Below, piece after piece: positions 1 through 7,634 of a stretch of DNA of 18,778 bases. Position 1 is the stretch's first letter, and each line of letters begins with the position of its first letter. The stretch comes from Chlamydomonas sphaeroides (Eukaryota > Chlorophyta > Chlorophyceae > Chlamydomonadales > Chlamydomonadaceae). The translations under genes and the position numbers were made by a program. Where the stretch lies: positions 1 to 18,778 of the forward strand of contig BDDC01001906.1 of NCBI GenBank assembly GCA_001662425.1, in the 5' to 3' direction. The notes under the pieces are model-generated. The model was not told the DNA's origin. It did no database searches and saw only the letters and a list, made by a program, of their open reading frames with translations.

Positions 1-88
1 CCCCGCATCCCCCGCATCCCCCGCATCCCCCGCATCCCCCGCATCCCCCGCATCCCCCGCATCCCCCGTATCCCCCGCATCCCCCGCC
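1..88. repeat. 9-bp minisatellite (CCCCCGCAT)n at the window edge
   Basis: About nine to ten head-to-tail copies of CCCCCGCAT, with one variant unit reading CCCCCGTAT near base 65-73. The array starts at the first base, so its true length is unknown. It lies downstream of the donor at 125-124 (minus strand), so it sits inside an intron of the esterase gene. It has no spacers or dyad structure. Confidence 0.95.
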
Positions 89-1788
89 GCCAGCGCCGCG
101 CTCCGCCTTTGCCCCAGCCACTCACAATCATGGACGTGTACATCTCGCCGCACCCCACCGCAGCCCCGCCGCCTCCGCCTCCGCCTCCGCCTCCGCCGCC
201 TCCGCCAGCCGGCTTCCAGTCGTGGAACAGGTTGGTGGAACCCACCGCGGTGGGCACCAGCCCCACACGGCCCGCCAGGCCCAGCGCGATGAGGCTGCGG
301 GCAAAGGGGATGGCGGGGCCGCAGCTTGGCTGCGAGGGGCGGGGGGGGAGGGGAGGAGGGGGAGGAGGGGCAGCGGTGTTAGGTGGGGGGAGCGCCGGGT
401 TATGGCGCGGTGGGGCCGGTGCAGGGCGCAGCTGCGCTGCGGGGAGGGCTGGCCAGGAGAGGGAGAGAGAGGGGGAGATGGGGCGAGGGGAGGACCGGGA
501 GGGAGGGGGAGCAGCAGGTGCGTGCGGGGCCGGGGCTGGCGGGCGACGGCAGCGCTGCGGCGCGTGTGCCCCGCGAGCAGCGCATGGGCTGGGCCGCTGC
601 GCCTGCGCTGCTCGTATGCACACGCACACGCTCTATCCCGACATCTTTCCCCCGCCCGCCCACACTCACCATGCGGCTGTAGCCGTGCACGCCCAGGTGG
701 ATGTTGGGCGCCGCATCATGCCAGCACCCGCCGCCGCTGCCCACCGCCGCCGCCGCCCCGCCGCCGCTGGCCCCACCGCCGCTGCCGCCCGCGCTCCATG
801 CCAGCACCAGGCCCGGCAGCGGCTGCGCGGCGGGCGGAATGGGCATGTCGTCCTTCGAGTTGTCGCCTGGCATGGGGGCGGCAGGGGCAGCAGCAGGGGC
901 GTCAGGGGCAGCAGCAGGGGCAGCAGGGGCGGCAGGGGCAGCAGGGGCGGCAGGAGCAGCAGCAGGGGCAGGGGATGCTCGGGCCAGGGAGGTGGGCGAC
1001 CCACGAACAGCCGGGGTTGCACGCGGGCCGGGTGGGGCTGCGGTGTGTTCAGAAATAAGTATAAGTATAATAGAAAGACAAAACCGCACCAGGGAGAATG
1101 GCGCGTTGTGTGTTCCAATGTTAGGTAGAACAGAACCCCACACGCGGCGCAGCACGCCCCGGCTAGAGTGGCGCGTCGACCGTGCGCGGAGGGAATGCGC
1201 TTGAATGCGCGTGTGTGTTTGGGGGAGGGGGAATAGGCGGCAGCACACACATACACACACACACACACACCAATGGCACCACATGCGCGGGCTGGTTGAG
1301 GCCACGGGGCGGGGCTGCGGTGTGTGTGCTTGGTAGGCGGCCACACACCCCAACGGCCCCACACGCGTTACACAACCCCCGACTCAAGCGCCCATCTACG
1401 GCGCTCCAAACCAAGTCCCTCCCATGCCCACGCAGCAGCCACATGTCCGGCCCCCTGACGCACCCACTGCGTTGGACTGGCCCGCCACTATCCAGACATC
1501 CACCACCGACAAGGCCGGCGAGGGCAGCGGCGAGTGCGGGTGTGAAGCGTCAAACTCCACCGTGTCCACAGCGGCGCACAGCGGCCCGCGGCGGCGGGAT
1601 TGCGCCGAGCCGGGCACGGTCGGCTGGAAGCCACCACCGGCAGAGGTGGCGATGGTTAGCGCGGGGGGCCGGCGGGGGCTGCCGTCGGGCGCGGCCGTGC
1701 CGGCCGCGGCGGGATGTTGTGGTGCGCCGAGCGGTTGGGGCTCGAGCGCGTCCACCGAAGCGAGGTAGCTCGAGTGTCGCGCGCCCAT
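1..1788 (-). CDS. SASA/DUF303-type carbohydrate esterase, SGNH-like (5' part; 3' end outside window)
   Basis: Partial gene. Exons (minus): 1788-1464, 866-670, 329-126, then off the window. All junctions are in phase: GTG G|GTGCGT joined to ccag|GC GAC, ATG|GTGAGT joined to gcag|CCA, and ATT|GTGAGT. The product reads VWIVAGQSNAVG around residues 98-109; GQSN is the nucleophile motif (Ser105 in this model) of sialate O-acetylesterase-like plant and algal esterases. It continues with DNSKDDMPIPPAA and PLPGLVLAWS, then GPAIPFARSLIALGL and VGLVPTAVGSTNLFHDWKP, matching the order of conserved blocks I recall for plant members such as At4g34215. The expected role is hydrolysis of acetyl esters on sugars. 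The catalytic Asp/His lie past the edge. Ala/Gly-rich inserts interrupt exon 2 and exon 3. The N-terminal 95 residues are low complexity, and the start is the first ATG in a frame closed upstream by a TAA near 1935; a GTG at 1905 is not credible as a eukaryotic start. The family call is firm; the start is uncertain. Confidence 0.82.
164..207. repeat. Coding trinucleotide tract (GCC/TCC; poly-Gly on the minus strand)
   Basis: A run of CCG and CCT triplets inside exon 3 of the esterase. Read on the minus strand it encodes about twelve Gly residues between the WKPAG block and GEMYTSMI. The family normally has only a short loop here, so this looks like a triplet expansion tolerated in a surface loop. 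Confidence 0.8.
867..975 (-). repeat. Degenerate CTGCCCC repeat forming an AG-free acceptor tract
   Basis: Imperfect repeats of GCAGGGGC (plus strand) directly abut the acceptor of esterase exon 2. On the minus strand this is about 105 nt of CTGCCCCTGC-like sequence with no AG dinucleotide until the acceptor AG at 868-867, so it can serve as a very long polypyrimidine tract. It is also open in the exon 2 frame, where it would read as an Ala/Pro-rich linker. Confidence 0.7.
1243..1271. repeat. (CA)n microsatellite
   Basis: A dinucleotide CA tract with one internal T interruption, inside intron 1 of the esterase gene. Simple (CA/GT)n tracts are common in green-algal introns. Confidence 0.95.
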
Positions 1789-1948
1789 CGCTACTGCTGT
1801 TGGAGCTGCTAGCGAAGACAGCTGCGTCGCGCGGAGCGCGTTGGAGCCTAGGAGCGGTAGGGCTACGCTTGGAGCAGTGCGAGCCGAGTAGCACTTGTTG
1901 CTCACGCAGGCATTACAAACTGTTGTTTCTTACGAAATAGCTACGGAT

Positions 1949-1962
1949 GTCGCAGCTGCGAC
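1949..1962. other. 14-bp perfect palindrome GTCGCAGCTGCGAC
   Basis: A perfect palindrome centred on CAGCTG, about 160-175 bp upstream of the esterase start codon and close to the TATA-like element at 1997-2006. It could be a site for a dimeric DNA-binding protein, but that is only inference from symmetry and position. Confidence 0.4.
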
Positions 1963-1996
1963 TTGAGTTCGGCACGGACCGTCAATTTGGTTCAGG

Positions 1997-2006
1997 TATT
2001 ATATCC
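1997..2006 (-). promoter_or_regulatory. TATA-like element upstream of the esterase
   Basis: The minus strand reads GGATATAATA in an island of lower GC about 210 nt upstream of the ATG at 1788. A start site about 30 nt downstream would give a 5' UTR near 180 nt. This is motif plus position only. Confidence 0.3.
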
Positions 2007-4772
2007 ACAGCTGTCAGTGGAAAGAGGTCTGACACGAAGGCTTGGTGTGGGGCAGTGGCGGATGCAGACGCGGAGACAAGTTCGGACATCGGGGTAAGGT
2101 ACGCCCGAGCGTGCCGGTCATGCCCGCAACTGCCCGCATCACCTCCTGGCCATTCCCCGTCGTTCGCGCTTCTCGTTCTTTGTCATTCCTTCGCGAAATC
2201 CCGACGGCAACCGAAGCCTTGGCCGCTGGTCTTGGTATGAATATAGGAAGCTGGCAGCCCTAGGCGCTTGTCGGCGGCGCCCGCTGCCCGGGTCCCACCA
2301 GGAGGTCCCACTGGGTCCCACTTCCCTGCTTCAACCTCGGCGCTGGCACCATCCACTGCGCTGGCAGGCCATCGATGCCGTGCGCGCGCGCGGTGGACGG
2401 CGCCCTCCACCGCGGAGACACCAAGGCTGCAAACCCCGTCGAACTCAAGACCCGACCCTACAGTGACTGCCACCATGACAGGCGGCTTCTTGGAAGGCGG
2501 CAGCGAGCCCGCCGCCTGCCGCGCGGGCTGCCGCGCTGCGCTCCTTCAACGTCCTTCATAGCCGCCGGCTGTTGGACGCCCGACCCGTAGCTGGTACCCT
2601 GTGGCAGTGCTGCGCCTGGCAGCCAGAAACACGAAAACGATAACAAAGGCAGCACGGTCCGCCGCTGCCCCGGTCGAGCAGCCGCAATCGAGGTCAGGCC
2701 CCCTCGCTTCGCGGCTGTCTGGCAGCCCGGCCAGGCCCCTCAGCTCGACTTGAGGAGGGCAGCGGTACAGCTGTGGCGGGCCGCGGCGGACAAAGCCGTT
2801 GGGGTCGCCTGTCGGCCGTCAGCGACAGGCGGCCGGCAACCGCTGGCACTATCATTACAGCTGGTGGGCCCGGAGCTCGCGGCAACGGCGCTGGCCCGGT
2901 GCTCTCAGCCGTCGGCTAGACCCCAGCATTCTGGGTTTCGTGGGTGCGGCGGGGCTGATTGGCTAGGTAGTATGGGTGCGGTGAGTGGTGCGGGTAGTGG
3001 GGGCTGGGTGCACGGTACGTGGGCGGCACAGTCACGTGCCGGTCATGCCCCTAGCCGGGCGATGGTGCCGCGGATTGAAATTGCCGCTGCTGCTGGTGCT
3101 GCTGCGTCCGAAGCTGTCATCGCGGCTGCTCTTGCTGCTGCTGAGGCGTCCTGGTGCTGTCGGTCGCGCCTCGCTCGCGCCAGGCGCTGTGCGCCGAGTG
3201 CGGTGCGCCATGCGTTGCATCGCTGCGCGGCCCTCGAGCTTCGCCTCTGCGCCAGCGTGAGTCCATCTTTGCTGTTCTGGGAGATTGCTTTGCAAGCTTG
3301 CCAGCGCCGATGAACGGCAACGTTCCGGGCGGTTTGCTAGCGGCGGTTGGCCAACCCAGAGCAAATGCCGAGTGCGGGACGATGCAACGACATTGCTGCC
3401 CTGAGAAACAATGCAGATTCGCTGTCAGCCGGCACCAACCCGTTACGGGTCCAACCCCCGCAGCCCTCCCCGGAAGCCCTCGTCTCGCCAGGTCTCGCCC
3501 AACCGCGCCCAACACCCCCTCCCCAGTCGCCGTCCTCATCAGGATGCAATGGCGAGCCGACGTATTGCAGCATTCCACAGAGCCCAAGCGAGGGACACAG
3601 CGTTGGTGCACACTCGGCTGCCCATTGCGGCTGCAGGTTACATGGGCGGCCCTGCGAAGGCCAACAACGCGCCCGGAAGCACCTCCAGCGCGCGCGCATG
3701 TGTCGGGGCCGCTTCCGCCTCCGACAACCGCCCACCGCCGCATGCGCCGTGCGGCCCCCATCATGAATGTGTAGTACATGGCCGCTTGGCCGGCATGCAG
3801 ATGTTTAGTAGCCTAGCCCCGTGCTCCGTCCGCCCTGAGGCCCCACCTCACTGTTCAGCCTGGGCAGGAGGATCACCTTGCTTGGAACGCCTGCACCAAG
3901 CCGACCCCAAGCGACCAACCCCCCGCGCACCCAAGCGGGTCCCAGCCTGTCGGACCCTGTCAAACAAGAAGTTATTTCAGCCCTGCGCGCCGCAGCGCGT
4001 CATGTCTCAGCTAGGGCCGCCGCAGGCAGCCTGCACTCATCCACCGCCGCCATGCGCGCCCGTCGTGTGTCACCGTCATGTCCAAATGCTGTACCGGGCA
4101 AGCCCCCCCCCGCCAAAACTGTACGTCCGCGCGCGGACAGAAACGTCAAGCAAGGACACACTACCCGACAGCCTGCTCCATCCCGATCTTCTCTGTTACC
4201 GAGAGCGGGCCAGCTGCCCCCGACCAACCACTCCTACAAATCCCCCGCCCCACTGCGCTCAGCTCACTGGCAACCAGCCGTGCGAGCGCCCAACGCTCCC
4301 TCCACGGGCGCCACCGCTGGCCACCACCGTGCCGGTTGTGTTTCGATGCACGGGGAGGGCGGGAGGGGCGGCTGCCCACCTCCCACCACGTGCCTCCTCG
4401 CCCTTTAGTTGCCGCTCCATTGCCGAGCCGCACCAACGCCTCGCCGTCGGGCCCATCGCTGGGTGCCGCCGCGCGGCTCCAGTCCGACGCGAGAGAGTAC
4501 GGCGCTGGGCACGCCGCCCTCCTGCCGCCTCTTGGCTGCGTCGCCGCAGCCGCCCCAACGCCCTGCCGCTTGCCTACGCCTCCCAAAGGCAAGCAGCAGA
4601 GGCGCGGACCTCCCCCCACCACCTTCCTCATCCGGCGCCGCCGCCGCCTCTTCCCAACTTGCTGAGCCGCACCATCACGCTCCTGTCGTGCCGGGCCCAG
4701 CGCTAGGCGCCGCTGTGCTGCTCGTGCTCCGAGGCGAGCCCCGGGTGCGCCACGAGCCGACCTGCGCCTCCC

Positions 4773-6725
4773 TCACTTGCTTAGGCGCACCATGACCTTG
4801 CCGTCGGCGCCCACCACCACGGGGTACACGGGCAGCGGCACCGCCGGCGTGTCGCGCTTGAGGTTGCGCAGCACGTCTGGGCACGGGAAAGGGAGGAGAA
4901 GGGAAGGGAGGGGAGGAGGGGGGCAGTGAGTGACGGGTACGCCGACGAAGCGTGTCGTGTGTACGCTCGTACGACAGCCGGCTGGGGTTAGCTGCGGGGC
5001 GGTCGCCGAGCGCGTTGGGGTGGCTTCGGCGGTACGCCATGCGGAGAACTGGCGATAGCCGAGGCCGCGCAGGCTCGCCGGGCGCCGAGGGGCCAGCTAG
5101 TGTAGCAGCGCGGCGCTGTGCGGGCCTTGTTTGCGGACTGATGGGCCTTGCTTGAGGGCTGGCGGCGCCGGGACCCGGCCCCCAGCAGCGCACGGGGGTC
5201 GGGCTGACCCCGCACGCGGGGCAAACGGCGCCCGTGCCTCCTGCGCCTCCTGTGCACCCCTCGCCGCAGCCGCCCCCGTGTCCCTGGCCGCCTAGACCCC
5301 CTCCCTGGCCCCCCTCGACCCCACCACCCCGGGCCACCACTCACTCCGCACGAGGGAGCCATCCGAGGGCACCCAGGTAATGACCTTGCCTGTGGGAGAG
5401 AGGCGGAGGGGGCGGAGGGGCCGAGGCGGCAGGTGTCACGACGCACACGCGCCCCCCCCCCACACACACGCCCCGACCAAGGCATGCCGTGGCGAGAGAG
5501 GGGCCATGCCGTACACGCGGCATGTCATACCGGTCCGCAGGTCGTACACGGTGCCGTCGAGCGGCGTCTCAATGGTGGGCCCCTCCGGACCCTGCGCGAT
5601 CTTGCCGTCGATCAGCGGGTACTGGTCTGCGGTTGGCAGGTGGTTGGTGGGTTGGGAGGTAGGGGGTCAGCTGCGAAGCCGCAACGACCGCGGGGCGGCA
5701 TGTGTTGGGGCCCAGGGAAAGGGGTGTCCGGGAAAGAAAGCTACTGCTGCTGACCGAGGCACTGGCGGGTAGCACACCGTGCCGATGCGTTGCGGCGCCT
5801 GAGCTTTCCAGGAGCAAGTTAGTGCCAACAAAATTGCACGCTAGGCACGATGACGCAGCACGAGAGCTGGTCCCCCTGAGAGCTTGCGACGGCGCTCACG
5901 GCCGCTGCGGCCGAGCCCTGGTGGTTGACATACGTCAGCACGGCACAACACAATGCCGTACGCACATGCCGTGGAGTAGGCGTCCATAGCGTAGATGGTG
6001 CCGTCGACGTTGTGGAGCACGTACATCTTCTTGGTTGCCTGGGGGGGAGTGGGGGAGCGAGACGGGAGTGGGATGGTGAGGAGGGGGTTTAGGTTCGAGG
6101 GTTGGAGCTGTGTGGGGCCCTGTAGCGCAGGTTGTGGAGCAGGGCGAAACCAAGGGCATTGCTCTGCGGCCTGGGTGCGAGGGTCCCGGCTGAGGTCAGC
6201 GCGTTTCCCCTGCGACCAGAAGGATTCATTTGTGCAACGCACGTCCCATTGATGTACGAGTCTATTTGATTCCCTCCATCGACGGAAACGACACGAACTG
6301 GGTTGGCAAAACGTGCGTGTCGCACCCCACCCCGCCCCTGCGTAGCCACAGGTGCACTGCGAGACCCCCGCCCCGTCCTGCTCTGTTGAACCGACCTTGG
6401 CCTCGCAGACTTTGCGCTTCTTGTCGCCGGTGAAGTCCTCGAGCGTCGCGAGCGGGAACCAGTTGCCGACCGAGGTGTCGCGGTCTGGGTCAGCGCCTCC
6501 CTTCTCCACTGGCGCCGCGTTCTTGATGCCGAGCTCCTCGCGCAGATCGACGCGCTTCTTCGTCTTTGGCGCCGTGTATATGCCGCTCCCCGTGTTCGCC
6601 TCACTGGTCTTCTTGCTTGTCGACTTTCCAAAGCCAGTGCCTGCACGGCAAACTAGAGGTCGCCGGCAGACTGGGGCAGCGACGAGCTGGGCGCGAAGGC
6701 CCGCTTGCAGTCGGCAGGCTTGCAT
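4773..6725 (-). CDS. TEF5: PSB33/TEF5-type chloroplast Rieske-fold protein without Fe-S ligands
   Basis: Exons (minus): 6725-6396, 6038-5966, 5626-5531, 5389-5345, 4876-4773; TGA stop; 215 aa. Phases close exactly (0, 1, 1, 1), with donors GTCGGT, GTGCGT, GTATGA and GTGAGT and acceptors ending CAG. Residues 1 to about 30 are Arg/Ala/Cys-rich without acids, as in a chloroplast transit peptide. After a Lys-rich linker comes the Rieske-like fold from about residue 85: VGNWFPLATLEDFTG, YVLHNVDGTIYAMDAYSTAY, QYPLIDGKIAQGPEG, LDGTVYDLRTGKV, ending PVYPVVVGADGKVMVRLSK. The CxH and CxxH cluster-ligand pairs are absent, as is known for plant PSB33 (At1g71500) and algal TEF5, thylakoid proteins linked to photosystem II stability and light acclimation. 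Start: the only upstream ATG that yields a transit peptide, with a TATA/CCAAT-like pair about 60-75 nt upstream. The family is secure from the conserved blocks; the gene symbol is by analogy with Chlamydomonas. Confidence 0.85.
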
Positions 6726-6785
6726 GTTGGCGAGCGGCGAAACGGTGCTTCAAGGCCACGTGCTTGGTGCCCAGAGCGATCAAGC

Positions 6786-6800
6786 TATTATATGGATTGG
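6786..6800 (-). promoter_or_regulatory. TATA-like and CCAAT-like elements of the PSB33-like gene
   Basis: On the minus strand, CCAAT (6800-6796) is followed by CATATAATAG-like sequence (TATAAT at 6792-6787), about 62 nt upstream of the ATG at 6725, in a local AT-rich patch. Spacing suits a short 5' UTR of about 30 nt. Confidence 0.45.
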
Positions 6801-7055
6801 ATTGTTGACTGGCAGCTTAAGCAGGCGCCCACAGCTTGTGTGGTCCGCGCGACCGGCACTTCGGGTGGCTGGCACTGACGCGTGCCTCTGCCGCTCGTAA
6901 CCCGGCGCCCCCGACACCTCCACCCCCACCCCACCCACCGACTCCCACCTCCCGACGCCGACTACTTGCATCCCTTGGATCACATAGTGGTTGTTTTCGC
7001 GACATTGCATTGATTTACCACACGGGTGCCCCTCCATGTCGGGCCCCTCCCTGCA

Positions 7056-7086
7056 CCATGTACGTGCGAGAACGGCACGTACATGG
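7056..7086. repeat. Perfect 12-bp inverted repeat with 7-nt loop
   Basis: Arms CCATGTACGTGC (7056-7067) and GCACGTACATGG (7075-7086) flank the loop GAGAACG. The element lies in the spacer about 550 bp past the stop of the KH-protein gene and 330 bp upstream of the PSB33-like gene. It could be a small mobile-element remnant, a protein-binding dyad or an RNA hairpin; the sequence alone does not decide. Confidence 0.85.
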
Positions 7087-7610
7087 ACCGCCGACATGGC
7101 GCGCTGCCGCTCGCAGACACCGCCTCGGCACCCTGGACCCCGCCCTTCCCAATTCAAGCGGATTCACCCTCGCACACCCCACATCAATCAAACAGCACAG
7201 CGCATAGCAGCACCCTCAGCGCCACTCGACCTGTCATCCCAGCAGCCGATAGGGACCTCCCCCCTAACGTTACTCAGGGGCGCTTCACTGGCACATGGTG
7301 GCGCGAGCGAGGGCGCCAGGCTCGCTCCTGGCAGCTGGGCCCTTCGATACGCTCCCAAACTCCGACCCTCGCGCCCTGAGGCCCTCCTCCATCCGCCCGC
7401 CCGCTCCCCTGGCAGCGCCGGCTGCAGCTGGCCTCCGACCAGACCCCACCCGGTCACCCCGCCAGCGCCACCGCAGCCCAGTCCCGCCCTGAAGCGGCTG
7501 GCCTCCTAGCTGATCACCACTGTCGCTCCCATGCTCCGCTGCGGCCCGCCTCTGTGTATCGCGGCCCGGCAGCGGCCCTGCCGAGCACTGCCCTGCTGCC
7601 GAGTAGCTGC

Positions 7611-7615
7611 TTACA
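7611..7615 (-). terminator. TGTAA polyadenylation-type motif after the KH-protein gene
   Basis: TGTAA on the minus strand, about 20 nt past the TAG stop at 7637-7635. TGTAA is the usual poly(A) signal of chlorophycean algae. The implied 3' UTR would be unusually short, so a more distal signal may be used. Confidence 0.35.
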
Positions 7616-7634
7616 TCGCGGCCGGCCCCATCCT

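Larger units (their letters stand above)
1789..4772. other. About 3 kb with no recognisable gene
   Basis: This lies between the esterase start and the stop of the PSB33-like gene. It should contain the esterase promoter and 5' UTR at its left end and the 3' UTR of the PSB33-like gene at its right end. Many overlapping ORFs exist on both strands (the longest on plus is 3411-4706), but all are rich in Arg, Pro and Ala, none shows a domain, and they overlap each other as random GC-rich ORFs do. A plus-strand reading starts at 1947 and meets a good donor (GTAAGG) near 2095, but I could not continue it into anything protein-like. A CTG/GCT-rich tract lies at about 3080-3152. A TGTAA motif on the minus strand (plus TTACA at 3638-3642) is the nearest polyadenylation-type signal I saw past the 4773 stop, about 1.1 kb away. 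Confidence 0.6.
6726..7634. other. Spacer between the KH-protein gene and the PSB33-like gene
   Basis: About 0.9 kb holding the promoter of the PSB33-like gene on the left and the 3' flank of the KH-protein gene on the right. The only structured element I see is the 12-bp inverted repeat at 7056-7086. ORFs on both strands here are short, Pro/Arg-rich and unrecognised. Confidence 0.6.

Noticed and set aside
1..88. CRISPR-like array
   Set aside because: The repeat is a 9-bp tandem minisatellite without spacers, in a eukaryotic intron.
109..1128. 339-aa plus-strand ORF with a poly-Pro tract
   Set aside because: The poly-Pro is the antisense of the poly-Gly codons in esterase exon 3, and the remainder is antisense to exon 2 and intron sequence.
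1396..1905. Esterase start at a GTG (1905)
   Set aside because: Nuclear genes of this type start at ATG; the first ATG in this frame is at 1788, and a TAA closes the frame upstream near 1935.
3411..4706. 431-aa plus-strand ORF in the 3-kb gap
   Set aside because: Arg/Pro/Ala-rich with no recognisable domain, overlapped by equally long ORFs in other frames. It could still be a rapidly evolving gene but nothing supports it.
6085..6300. tRNA or snoRNA gene in intron 1 of the PSB33-like gene
   Set aside because: A GGTTCGAG-like box and a TGATG-like string occur, but I could not fold a cloverleaf or pair C/D boxes at proper spacing.
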